From positions 1 through 64,000 of the forward strand of contig SGPM01000042.1 of assembly GCA_004802725.1 (NCBI GenBank): a DNA stretch of 64,000 nucleotides, written 5' to 3'. A model generated the notes under the pieces. It saw nothing but the letters and a program-made list of their open reading frames with translations, was not told the DNA's origin and did not search any database. This DNA is from Antrodiella citrinella. Its lineage: Eukaryota; Basidiomycota; Agaricomycetes; Polyporales; Steccherinaceae. Of this stretch, positions 21,272-33,084 are shown one piece after another (position 1 is the stretch's first letter; every line of letters begins with the position of its first letter). The position numbers were made by a program, and so were the translations under genes.

Positions 21272-24194
21272 ATGTCGTTCACCGGATTTCAATTTCCTGT
21301 TCCCGTTCCCCCTCAGACGGTCGCCTTCAAGATTGGCCAGACTGTCGTTGATCACGCCGCTCTCGTGGTCGACATGACTCTCGCCTCCGCTGTTCCAACG
21401 TTGATGCTCCCTGGCTTTTTTTCCCTCCTTTGCCGGGGCAGATTATCACGTTTGGTTCGGCATCCGGGTCGGGTCACTCTCCTCTCATCCTCTGCGGCTG
21501 CGGTAGCATATGCCACTCTCCCAGGGATGATGAGTAGGGTTGATCTCGACGGAGTATGTTTAACACGTGCAATGTCTAGTGTTCTCTCAGAGAGCGTACA
21601 GACGATTTGCGCCGTACTGCTCCATATTGGATTTGGCGGCTGTCAGCCCCCAGTTTCTATCTCCTTGGGTTTGATTTTGATCCTTGTTCTTTTTATCGGC
21701 TGGATCCACGGTACGCTTTCCATCATGCTTTCAGAGGTGCGTATTTGTCGTATCTATGTGATAAGTTCGCAAATTGACGCGTCTTGTAGTTGCGGCTGGA
21801 TACTCACTCTCGCTCTTCACCTTCGCTTACCCTCTCCCCGCCTGGATTGCGTCAAACTAGAGACACGTGCGCTGGCCCGTCAGCACGCCGTTCTTTGGAA
21901 TGTGCAGTGCGATCGGCTATTAAGCGAAGTCATGTTGTCGCTGTCGTGAGTTATCTTCCCCCCTTTGCAGTATGATCGTCTCCTGACGTCTACGCTCGCA
22001 GTCTAAGCTTTCCAGGCCCAAGGAGATTCGCTCTATTGTCAGGGTCGCCGACTCATTCAAGCATACTTTCCGTTTTCGCCACGGCAAGTCGAGTTACAGC
22101 TGTTGCGCCGACAAGAGCATCCACTTCGTTTCTGCGAGGACCAATCTCGCACACGCCCGTCAAGCCCTCGTTAATACTTCTCTTTTTCAAGAAGCCATCG
22201 AGGCACCTGCTGCCGTCCCAACCCAGGACGTCCTCCCGGACATTCCCTCGTGCATTGAGACAATCCCTTCAGCTCTCGCAGAGTCCGCTGCAGAACTCGA
22301 GCGTTCGCGCTGTGAGGTTCTGGCTCTGAAAACCCTCCTCCAGCAACGTGAATCTGAGATCGATGCCGTCAATGCCTCTCTGGTGCACGCCCAATCGGAC
22401 CTTATTTCCGCCGCCCAGCGGTGCGACACCCTTCAGGCCTCCCTGGACACATACATCCACCAAGATGCCGACGTATCTGCATCTGATTCGTCCCTCGCTG
22501 GTATTCAAGGTCAAGTTGAGGAGCTTTCTCATCTCCTCGCCGACGAGCTGTGTGACGAAATTGTCTCACTCGAGTTCTGCGAGGGGGATAGCTTGATCTT
22601 TACTTCCCCCGAGTCAAGTCACTCCGAAGACAGAACTAACGTAAGCGTTCGTTGTATCCACTGACCGACGCTGACCATAATGTTCTCTTAGCCCCTGGAG
22701 GTCGTCGTTCAAGACATGTTCCGTGAGCACGACGCTGCCAAGGCTCGACTGACTGTTGTTACCCAAGAACGTGACGACGCCACTACCAAACTTCGACATT
22801 CCTATGCTCTCCTTCAAGCCAAGAGGGAAGCCGTCCATCAAATCGAGACGATGCAAATCATCGACTCACATCACACCGCCCGCATCTCCGAGCTCGAAGC
22901 CGACCTCGCTTCAGCACAGGCAGAGAACAGGACCACATCTGAGCGCGTCACCGGCCTCGAGTCCCTCCTCACCGACGTTTCCTCCCGCCTGGACCACTCA
23001 CGGGATGTCGTTAACCACTTTGCTAGACGTTGCGACCACCTTCAAGCCACCCACGACTGGATCAAGCTCGAGACGCACTTTGAGCTCGCCCAGTTCAAGA
23101 AGGAGGCATCGGCCGCTCGTCAGGAAGCAGCCGCAGCGAAACACGCGCTCTCTATGAAGGAGATCACTCATACTACCGCCATCGCCGATGCTCAAGATCA
23201 AGTCCGGAGTGTCAGCGAGAAGATCTTTACTGCTTACGACTACCTCGAATCTAGGTTGACGGGTGCTCAAGAAGACCTTGCAGCCGCCAAACAGGAAGTT
23301 GCCGCTGAACGCTCGATCAAGACCACGCTTTTGGAGCGGTTCGTAGCTCTCAACGCAACACACGACGCACTCGTTGTCCGACACGATGAAGTCACCGAGC
23401 AACTTAGGAGCTACATCAAGCGGTTGACCTCTGTCCAGAAGGCATTCGACAGTCAGAAGTGCACGAGTCAGCGCCGGACTGCCAAGATGCTAGAGCTCGT
23501 TCACGTTGCGAAGGATTTCCGGGCCAAACACGCCGCCGCAGTTGAGGAGATCGCCTCACTGCAGCAAGCAATGGAAGTCGCCCAATCCGGACCTGTACCC
23601 CCACCAGTCATCACCACCTCTCCCGTCGACCTTCAAGAGCAGTTGGACCAAGAACGTTGCGCCAAGGGAGTCCAGATCGCTCGTTGTCTCGAGTTCAAAG
23701 AGCAAGTCGCGCTTCGAGCAGAGCAGATCAAGCAGATCTCCAAGGACCTCGAGGTTTCTCGCCTTCAGATGCGCTCGTATCAGCACCATAACCAAGCTAT
23801 GGTCCGCGAGCGAGAAGAGACCCTCAAGAAGGCGACGGAGCTGCGTGAGGAACGCGACGCATTGATTGATCATCTGGAGTGGTATGTGGATACGTATGGT
23901 ATGCCGCCGGAAGAGGAAGAGGAAGACCCCGAGAACCGTGACCACGACTCTGCGTACGACACCTCCGACGACGAAGGCCACAGCGTTCTATCGACTCCTG
24001 TCTATGTTCTTTCCCCGCTCTCACGTCTCATCGCTGTGGACAGCGAGGATTCGGATGGATTGCCGGCGTCTGCGCAAGGTAGGATTCAAGAGGTGAAGAA
24101 AGAACGGAAGTTCAGAGTGTCTAATCGGGAGGAGTTGAGACGGCAAGCTCTTTTGAAGGCTCGCGTGTCTTACTTTGAGGAAACTGCTTTGTAA
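21272..24194 (+). CDS. Large coiled-coil protein with hydrophobic N-terminus
   Basis: Four exons (21272-21736, 21790-21945, 22002-22640, 22692-24194) join in phase to about 920 residues. The first 155 residues contain two or three hydrophobic stretches, the clearest being VSISLGLILILVLFIGWIHG near residue 135, which look like membrane segments. From about residue 245 to 840 there is almost continuous heptad-rich coiled coil (ISELEADLASAQAEN, ARQEAAAAKHALSM, LEESLLT-like repeats), broken by a short proline stretch (SGPVPPPVITTSP). The tail has an acidic patch (PEEEEEDPENRD). I do not recognise a family. It could be a membrane-anchored tether or scaffold. Coiled-coil repeats make homology calls unreliable, so nothing more specific is claimed. 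Confidence 0.7.
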
Positions 24195-24387
24195 CCTTGT
24201 AGCGACTTCAATTTCATCGAGCAGTTGACCGTGACTTGAATAATGAAGCGATGGACCTCCCCATGTCGATCTGCAAGAGTCACGGCGATATATTTGAACA
24301 ATACGTGCGCAATCATAGTTGCGGCTTGAAATTCTACAGGTATAATACATTCCATCCATTGTAACAACATTATCCGCGATTCCGAGC

Positions 24388-26481
24388 CTAGAACGGCTCC
24401 ACGACACAATCTACCACAGCGCACCGCTTTTCCTCGAGTACGGCTCTAATCGCATCCTCAAAGACCTTCTCCATGTTCCACAACTCAGCGCGTCCGCTCC
24501 ACGCTCCACCTGCGGCTGCGGCCACACCTCCAAAATCTACCATCTCAGGGCCTAATCCGACCGTTAATCGCGATCCAGACGCGGCAGAACCAGCTCCAGT
24601 CGGATAGACACCCATCATCGATGCCTTGGGTGAAGCCCACCCGCCGTTGTTAATGACGACTGTGAGGAATGGCTGTGATCACATATATACCTCAGCTGAA
24701 GTTCGAAAAGAACTTAGAAACACTTACCGCATTGTATCGTCTAGCCATCCAATACGCCGCAGTTGGGACCCCAAAGATGAAGGTCCCGTCGCCGACGACT
24801 GCCACGATCAAGTCCGGTTTGGGTTTCCCCTCCCTGCGACCCGCGCCCATGGCGACACCAATGGACGCACCCAGGATCCAGCCCAGTCCGGACCCACCGG
24901 AAGCCAGCACCATCGAACCCCGAGTCAAGTCGGTGTCCATCATCCGGATGTGGTTGAAAAGGGTCGAGTGGTTACTCGCCGTCTCGTCCAGCCATATCGT
25001 CCCTCCGGGTTCTCGTGACTGGGATTGTGCAAGATTGTTGATGGCGGTGTTGACGACGGATTGGAGGACGTAGAACGCGTTCGGAGCGGTAGCCGTTTTC
25101 GACCGATCGTTGTGGCTTCCCTGGAAGCTGATCTCCGTGGCGGTGAGTTCATTGATCCACTCTTGGTGACGTCGCGTCAGGTCCGACAATCGCTGCTCGC
25201 GTATGTGGGTCTTGTCGGCAGACGTGACATCACTAGCGGCAGCAAGCAGCATCTTCAAAACCGTCTCTGTGTCTGCCCTGCAGATCATCTCGGCGTCCGT
25301 ATGCGCCCATGTCATCCCAGGTTTGAGTGGATCCGAATCGACGATGAACACTCTTGCTCCCTCCTTTGGCGCGTTCCCAACGACGTCTACCCAAGGCAGA
25401 TCTGTATCAATGCATAGGATGACATCGGCCTCCTCGAGGAGCGTATTCTTGCCGCCATAAGAAGAACCTATAAAGGTGGGGCAGGAGTAGGAGACGCACG
25501 TCTGCGTAGGACAAGAAGCTTGCACGGCGATTGCAAATAGTAAGGATAACTGTTGTAGAAGAGGGATGTTACGTGAATTGCGTTCTGTCCCTCCGGTGAT
25601 CAGCAGCGGGAACTTCGCGTCATTCAGAGCTTGGCAGATCGTTTGAACAGCTAAAGATATCACCGCGTAAGAAGATAACAATTGTCTAGAGACCTGAAAG
25701 ATTACCTGTAGGAGATAAACCGCCGTTCAGGACAGATGGCCATTTCGACGGGTTCAGGTTTGGACCCGTGAAATCAACAAGAGACGCGTCGACATCCTCC
25801 TCTAACACGTCTCTGCGGGCGTAGAGGTACACCGGTCCCCGCGGTTGACTCGTTGCGCTGTCCACGTAGCGTCAGCGTCACTCACGTGACGCGATATCGG
25901 CGGCTACTTACAATTGAAGAGCACGTAAAGTTACTTTGGCTATCGTTTTCGCACTCATGACTTGCGCCGTGTATCTCATGTACTGACGGACGATCGCTGA
26001 CTGATCCGGCACGTCCTGACCCCACATTGGCCATTCGTTCTTAGAGCCTTTAAGTTCGCCTTGAGCCGAGTGTGGCGGGGCACCGGAGAAGACGAGCACA
26101 GGGACGCGTCCTTTGTCCGCATTATGGACGGCAGCGCCCAGACTCTGGCAGGACGTGATTAAATCGATTAAGGTGAGTGGAAACTCGATCGATGGATAGA
26201 AATGAAAGCACCTGTGTCCCGACGTCAACATGCACGATCACTGCAGCAGGTTTGCCACTGATCTGCGCGTACCCCTGCGCGGCACTCATAGCGACCATCT
26301 CATTCGGAGACGTGATGATCTCCAGCGCATTCTTCCCGTGCGTCAATCGTTCCTTCTCCAGCTCCTCGAGAAAGGAGGGGTGATCGTTTCCCCAGTTGAC
26401 GAACACATGTGTGATGCCAGCTGCAGCGAGAGTTTTCAAGAATATCCCGCCGCCCGTGATGCTGTTGTTCGACTTCGACAT
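24388..26481 (-). CDS. Thiamine-diphosphate-dependent enzyme, acetolactate-synthase-like
   Basis: Five exons from ATG 26481 to TAG 24388-24390 give about 590 residues, the normal size of the family. The N-terminal pyrimidine-binding domain has the conserved glutamate in SPNEMVAMSAAQGYAQ, needed for cofactor activation. The central domain spans about residues 190-330. The C-terminal pyrophosphate-binding domain shows VVGDGTFIFG..VVINNGGW, the GDG-to-NN metal and ThDP motif. Members decarboxylate 2-keto acids or join the resulting aldehyde to another carbonyl. The substrate cannot be read from sequence, and I see no mitochondrial leader, so this is unlikely to be the valine/isoleucine enzyme Ilv2. 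A TATTTATA box lies at 26535-26528, about 47 bp upstream of the ATG. The alpha/beta hydrolase gene lies upstream on the same strand. Confidence 0.85.
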
Positions 26482-26527
26482 GATCTTCGACTCTTTCGAG
26501 GGTAACGGATGTCTTGAAAGTTGAAGA

Positions 26528-26535
26528 TATAAATA
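26528..26535 (-). promoter_or_regulatory. TATA-like box of the ThDP enzyme gene
   Basis: TATTTATA on the minus strand, 47 bp before the ATG at 26481. Position is plausible for a short leader; not otherwise supported. Confidence 0.35.
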
Positions 26536-27032
26536 CAAGTCATGGTGGTCGTAGCTTCCGATTCGCAGGCTTCGTTTCCCATTCTACTTCGATTTTGCTC
26601 ACACGATCATTTTTGGTCTGCATTCTATATACCTAGTGAGAAGAAATCTCCGAAATATTCGGAGGCTATACAGTGAGCCTTATTCCCCTGCATATCTCTC
26701 TAGGGCGTCGAGGTAAAGTGAACTGCAATGAAGGGGTCGGCGAGGAGTTCTGTTACTTGACTATGCATGGTGGGAGCATGCAACATGAGATTACGTTATT
26801 GACATTATGAACCTTCACACATAAGTCTCTTCGGTCTTAACACATCTACACCTCGGAGCCCCGTGGCGGACATTATTTGGAGCAGCTTTTCCTTACACGC
26901 CGTGGCTAGACTACGCCAGTTTGGTGACGAGCTTGGATCCCGATGCCGCGTTGTCTACGTCTCCGGCCCGTCCACATCGAAATGTTGAATAATACAAGTC
27001 GTGTTCCACACTGGTACATGATGGGGACCGTT
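26536..27032. other. Intergenic stretch between two minus-strand genes
   Basis: No gene was recognised. It should hold the 3' end of the hydrolase transcript and the promoter of the ThDP enzyme. Confidence 0.35.
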
Positions 27033-28423
27033 TTACAGCCTGCTAGCACGATTTGTGCTGGTAATCGAGATCAAAATCTTCCACACAGCATCTCCTACGA
27101 CCTCAGGATGTTCCTGTACAGCCTAGAGTCGCAGTAGTTCCGTCAGTTTGCATTGAAAATGAGGAATATTCAGAGAGCTTACCGCATGCCCGGAGTCGTC
27201 TATCGTAATGATAGATGCCATTTTGCGACCTTGGGCGGGGTCCACGGTTGCTTCACGTATATCATCCGACCTATTATCGAGCGATCAGTAGAGACACCGA
27301 ATGGATGCGCAGAGGCTACATACACTACCTCGACACGGTCGCCCAATATGCAATGAACAGGTATGATAGAACATAACTCAGAAAGACGGTCAAGAGAATC
27401 GATGCCGTCTTGGTAGTAGATGTAACCAGATGCTTCTTGAATACGGGTGCACGCAAGTGTGACGCCATCCGTACGATCAGGGTACGTTCGAGTGGGCAAG
27501 TCATGGAGACCGTATTTCTACATAATCATGCATAAGAGTCAGAGTGACGTTACCCATCGAAAAATGCAGACATACCACATATAAGTTCAGTTCCCGCTTG
27601 TCCCAGAACTTCCATGGCCACCGATTGGCGAACCAATCGTATGCGACTTCCCTTGAAGGCCAGATATCCCGGCGCTTCTTGGCGGATATGACGAGCTGCT
27701 CGTACACGCTATATCCTGAATCCATTTTTGTCATGAGTACTTCGTTCGCCTCGCGCGTCATCAGGGCGGGCTCAAGCAGGATGAGGGACGTGAATGGTTG
27801 AGCATGGTCAGGGTAGCCTATTGTTGCTAATGTCCTGGTAAATCACTCAGATCGAATAATAGCTGAACATGCACGGGACAACGTACAAGGAGGCGGCAGC
27901 GGCAGAGTGGCCCATGCCCACGATTTTGTCCCCGCTGACAAGGCCAGACGATATGAGTCTCTGTATACCATGTGCCCAACCGTGTGCGCCTTTACGAAAA
28001 GAACACTGAACGAGGAGATCCCCCTTCCCAGACAAACGATAACTCACTGATTCCTTGTGGGCGATTGAGTATGACGACCTCATTGGTAGTCGCAGAGAGA
28101 CCATGATTGGGGCACTCTGTACACCATGCTTCAACTACCGTTTTGTCGTTGCCAATATTTTTCTGTAAAGCGAAAATATGTTCTAGCATGGGTTCCCAAG
28201 TTTCCTTGTCTTCAAATAAATATTAGCCGTGCGGCAGCGTTTCATGCGACATCAGGAACATACGGTTGGCTACAGCGTGTAGAAGTATTAAAGCAATACC
28301 AGAGGATCTTGATGGACGTGGCAGCGGCGACGACGCTACAATATTGGGTCTGTAACGTTTGAACACGAATCTGTAACCGCCATCTTCAGGGTCTCCTGCC
28401 AATATCACCTCGTCAACTTGCAT
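27033..28423 (-). CDS. Alpha/beta-hydrolase-fold protein
   Basis: Starts MQVDEVILAGDPEDGG at 28423 and ends TAA at 27033-27035; about eight exons, none longer than 200 bp. Splicing restores LILLHAVANHKETWEPMLEHIF, a typical oxyanion-side entry of this fold, then EAWCTECPNHG. The nucleophile elbow is VGMGHSAAAAS (GxSxA rather than the common GxSxG). The last exons give SIITIDDSGHAVQEHPE, with the catalytic histidine in GHAV. An acid residue is likely the D in ILGDRVEV. Members hydrolyse esters, lactones or C-C bonds. This subgroup occurs in fungal secondary-metabolism regions, but the substrate is unknown. It lies 550 bp upstream of the ThDP enzyme on the same strand. Confidence 0.78.
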
Positions 28424-29419
28424 GCTGAAAGTAAACAAAAGTCGGACGCGGACGGTTAAAGTGTGACGATTCGGGGAGTGTACGATGAGGACGGTAGAGA
28501 GCCCGAACAGCTATATAGGTCTGAACGCACCTTCGGATGCTGTCTTGGCTTGAGAGAGAACCATCGCCATCCGAGATAAACTTCAGTCGCGATTAGGTTG
28601 GTCATTACATACTTGAGATGGATTGACGGAGATGTGCCAAGTATACCACAAAGAATCCATCCAGGCTCCTGGGCGCAGTCCTTCGGCGGTCGCAATTTGA
28701 AGTAACATCTCCAAGTACGGAGTTTACAGTACTGCATAGCGATGAGCACCGGACTCGCCGCCGTAACGTATCACAGTTGCTCCGCAGATCAAAGAACACC
28801 ACTGTGACATTCCTGGTGAATTGTCTTGAACTGTTCGGACAGTATGACAGATTGGACATCACAGTTCTTCAGGTCCTCGTATCCAAAAAACACCTATCAA
28901 CCCCGTGCGCAGTGTCCGGAACAGTTCAGATAAAGTTCACGACGAAAATACTCACCGGAAACTTTGGTATCACCGCAGCCTCTCTCACACAGCCTGTGGT
29001 AGCAAGATGAATCCTAAGATAGAACATGCAGAATTAAAACAAGAGGCTGTTCTGAAAAGTTGGGTAGCTCTATCATTCGACGCCGCGGTGAACGTCTTGT
29101 GAAGAGTGTTGTAGACCTGGTTCAGAGCAGGGTTCGGCCCGAACCCGGTCCCTGCGGGCCTGCAACGAATGGCCCCCCCGGAATCCCGGGCCAGAAAGGC
29201 GGGGAGCCTGATCTAGGCGCATGCTGTCAGCAAGCGTGCCACGTGAGATTACATAAGCTTCGCTTTGTGTCTGTGCACACTGCATTGTACTTTGCGCGCT
29301 CCCGACTTTCTGTCCTGCCCCCAGCACGTTGGCCTTGACGACGACTGCGACGACGCCCGAACCTCTTGTTCACCGTCCCCCCGACGCTATTTGGCGTTGG
29401 ATCAGTTGAATAGGCCAGA
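28424..29419. other. Intergenic stretch
   Basis: About 1 kb without a recognisable gene. A 78-codon plus-strand frame at 28777-29010 and minus frames at 28456-28862 show no family motif. A GC-rich block (29125-29200, containing CCCGAACCCGGTCCCTGCGG) stands out in base composition and may be a repeat fragment. Confidence 0.35.
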
Positions 29420-32400
29420 ATGCATGGCTCAAAGACGCTCTCGTGGTATTCACAGCTACCTCGAGATGCAACAGAAGGTTCACAGCTGGCGCTGAGTGAT
29501 GTACATCTTCTCTTTCTCTCCTCTTTTGTACTCCCCTCGAACTGAACGCCCTCCATTCCTATAGATATTTTACTCTCATGCGCAGGAGTCTCCCACCCTC
29601 TCCCCCTCTTGCAGTCGCATATCGCAGGACGATTTCCTCGATGTTGATCCATTCAGTAGGTGTACATCTGAGAGTACGCTGCGCTTGCCAGCACTCTCCT
29701 CTTCGAGGGGATCTCTTATCGGCGACAGGAGTTTTGAGATACAGGTATGGTGTACATGTACATCGATTTTCATCCCGCTAACTATCGACTACAGCGAGTA
29801 ACAAATTTGAAAGACATTGACCCGCACTGGGAGGACGATGAGATAGATGTAAGCATTTACACCCTCCCCTATGTTGCATATACTCATTCAAAACTTGCAG
29901 GAGGTCCTGGTATTGTCTCGCAAACGCCACACGAAGAAACTCAGTGTGATACCTGAGAGCATGGATGCGGGCATGCCAAGTAACGTTCGTTTTTGCCTCG
30001 TTTTGCGCTGCTCTGCTTTCTTGACAGTTGGCAACCCAGGTGATCAAACTCGCATGCTTTGACCTGGCCAGGCTCCTCAAGGACGAACCCGGATCAAAGA
30101 CGTATCTCGGCCTCAAAAGCGGGTCTAGTCGCTATGCGGTCAAAGTTGTCCATCAAAGATTTCTGGTGGATCGCACCTATTATAGGCTTATCGCTCACGA
30201 ACATAAGCTCCTCAAACGAGTCACAGAGGCAGAATTACCTTTCCTCCCCCGATTGTACTGGTGCTTCTCCGATGTCGAGCAACTATGTCTCGTCACTGTG
30301 CGTATCTCCACCCTCGATGCTGCTGTCAGTGGCTGAACCTGTGTATGCAGGGATATTATCCAGGTGCTGTCTATCAAAGCCTCGAACATAATGGCGCCCA
30401 CCCGACGAGCGTCCTATTCTACGCTGCGGAGCTCGTAAGCATATTTCCTAAGTCATCGGGGATCGTAGCTCACGTCTCCCGACAGGTGCAGGCGATACGT
30501 GGTTTGCACTCGTTGGGGATTGTTCACCGAGATATTAACCCGGATAACGTCTTGTTAGCCGAGGATGGACATCTTGTCCTCACAGGCTTACAGTACGCCG
30601 TGTGTGCGGACGACGCGGATGTCATCGATGTTGAGACCGTTGACGAAGTCCGAGCAATGTCGGAGAACGTTATCTATCGATCTCCAGAGGTCTTACTTCG
30701 CTGGAAGCACGATGCTAAGGTTGATGTATGGGGTTTTGGAATGGTACTATATGCCATGCTAGTTGGTGCGGTGCGTACGACAGTTTTTAGCTGTGTTCAA
30801 GTTCTGACATATCCCTCAGCATCCCTTTTCAAATGGGAGAATGCAGCAGGATGGCTTGACTCGTGAAGGCGTCAATCATTCCGTTCTGCGAGAGCCTCTG
30901 CAGCTTGGTCTTGTCGAAACGATGGGGAATCCCCCAGCTAATCTAGTGGCACAAGTAAGTGATCATTCTGATAAAGGACATCTTCTGACCTTCGAAAGTA
31001 GTGCCTTGAACGAAATCCTACACTTCGCTTGACCATGGAGGCAGTACTATCTCACGCATTTTTTGATTCCATGTGAGTTACTCCTTGGTGTCGTTGCATT
31101 CATACTCACCAATTTGTAGCGATTGGACCGACATTGCAGACAGAAAGTCACCGGGTTGGTTCTTTCATCCACAGCGTCAATATTGACAGCTCTGATACTT
31201 GTTACCAGCTCCTATTGTCCTCGCAAGAGAGACAGCCGAAGATCCGAGCCTGGAGGAGGTCTTCTCCGCTGACTGGGATGCAACCCGTGATACTGAGGAC
31301 GACGTCGCATCGATTGATCTCGACGATTTCTCGTTCCAGTGGACGAAGGATGATGCGGAAACACCAACAACACACGTGCAAAAACAATTGGTCGGTGATG
31401 CAGGTACTCCGGTTCCAATAACGTCCCAGCAAGCCTCGGCTTCTGCCGCGTCCTTGTCGGTCACCTCTTTTGGTGAATTGAAGCGGTTCCAGCGAGCAAG
31501 AGCTGTTCGTAATGAACATAGGGCGGTGCACAGGAATTTATCGGTTGAGTCCAGTGCCTTACAGGTTCCGAGGCAGTCAGGACAGCTTCGCAAATATGCT
31601 AGTCTAGATTTCGAGCTCGACACTATTGTTCCTCTGTCTCAAGACGGGTCTGACTCAGGTTCAGAAGATTCACGATACATGACTCCGACAGGTTCGAAGA
31701 CGGCGCCCCTCGCGCATTTGCCTCGGTGGTCGCCGTTGCGGAATTTTCGATTTCCTCGTTCTACCACCGCTAGTTCTCGGTCCGGCAAGACCAACTTTTC
31801 TCCTTTGGATGAGACGCCGGTGCCCGCCCCGAAAAAGTTGGTCAAGAAATCTCGAACACCCATCGTGACTTCGCCTGAAGCTATCGCAGGTCTTCCCCGT
31901 GGAATCGAACAGATTGGCAGTGGTATTGGCTTCACGTATACGCGCAGTCCTAGCCAACTTCTTGCTCCTTCCGATATCGCCAACAGCCCCCCCTCATCTG
32001 GCGGTGCTCTTCCTAAGCGCTCCTTACCTATTTCTCATAGCCCTTCTCGATTGGGAGGTCTTATCCCGCGTCTCCTCCGTGGCAGAAAACGGGACGACGC
32101 AGGAGTCGCAGCGACGGATACCAGGTCAGATTACTCTGGCGACTTGGAAGCGAATATGCGCGATACGTATGGAAGCTCTTGGGAACTGAACTCTACTGGG
32201 GCTGCTGTTTGTTCAGCTGCTGGCTTGGGGTTTGGGCTTGGCGGTGGATCCTCGACAGGCTTGCTTGGGAATAATTCGATAATGGGGTCTTGGTCTGCTG
32301 GAGGTCGTGATGGGAACGTTTATCCGGAGATCTGTCCTGTGACTGGAAGCCTCCATGATGGATATCAGGAGAACGCGCTGTTCCCTGGACCTACTCTGCG

Positions 32401-32449
32401 ACTAGTGACGCCTTCGATGTCTGGTCAGTCTACCCTTTGGCGATCATGA
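29420..32449 (+). CDS. Kinase-fold protein, predicted pseudokinase
   Basis: The C-terminal 420 residues are one exon ending at 32449. The kinase domain is spread over several exons between about 30020 and 31200. It keeps the beta-3 lysine (YAVKVV), a candidate alpha-C glutamate (AHEHKLL), a catalytic-loop HRDINPDN and the SPEVLL and DVWGFGMVLYAML motifs. The magnesium-binding DFG is missing: the expected position reads HLVLTGLQYAV. The glycine loop is also unclear (EPGSKTYLGLKSGSSRY). I infer a pseudokinase that acts as a scaffold. The tail is Ser-rich and disordered, with SPSRLGGLIPRLLRGRKRDD. The 5' end is inferred from phase: exon 29420-29500 joined to 29628 gives LALSDDDFLDVDPF; an alternative start at 29578 exists, and the junction near 29970-30026 is unresolved. 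Confidence 0.7.
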
Positions 32450-33084
32450 TTGTTCTTACCAGCTCTGGTGTATGGTCGACTACGTTTTTCCTAATGGTCA
32501 GTATGGCATCAGTTTTGACAACTCGGTCCCACAGCTCTGGTTTCCTTCATTAGCTCGTGTGCTCACTTGATGACGACGCAACTGCTGTTCAATCTGTGAC
32601 CTCGACATGGATTTTCGATCCTCTTTCTCACGGTCTGTTCTTGGTAATTTGTTCGACTAACTCGAGCAAACCTGGTTCGTTGCCCGTCTGCTATTGGGTG
32701 AGTGCTTCCACTGGTATCTCCGCTGATAGATCAGCGTCTAGATGTCGATGTTGTGGCTAACCATGAAGGGGCTGTGGTATGTGTGAGTTCTCTTCGTATA
32801 CTTCAGTTTAACACAGGAGTTAACAGCGAACTAGGAACGGGCCGAGCTCAAACCAACCACGTTTATCTCCTTTCTTGGTACACTCTCCCTACTCTGCCTG
32901 CCCGGCATCCACGATTGTGTACGGCAGCTTGAATATATGCATTCACATATTCCTATCCGCGCGAATTTTGGCAAATCCGCGCCTCCGGCGTTTTCCAGTG
33001 CTCCTCCCAGTATTTAAGGCGGAAGTTGAGGCCTGCTTTCACTCATCTCAACAGCAAGCTTCATTCTCTCCTCTACACAACAAT
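32450..33084. other. Intergenic stretch
   Basis: Downstream region of the pseudokinase gene and promoter of the next gene. No gene was recognised. A TATTTAA box lies at 33011-33017. Confidence 0.35.
33011..33017 (+). promoter_or_regulatory. TATA-like box
   Basis: TATTTAA 68 bp upstream of the ATG at 33085, followed by a pyrimidine-rich leader (CTCATCTCAACAGC), a typical fungal promoter arrangement. Confidence 0.4.

Noticed and set aside
28777..29010. Plus-strand 77-codon frame upstream of the pseudokinase
   Set aside because: Reads smoothly but has no clear ATG context, intron or family match.
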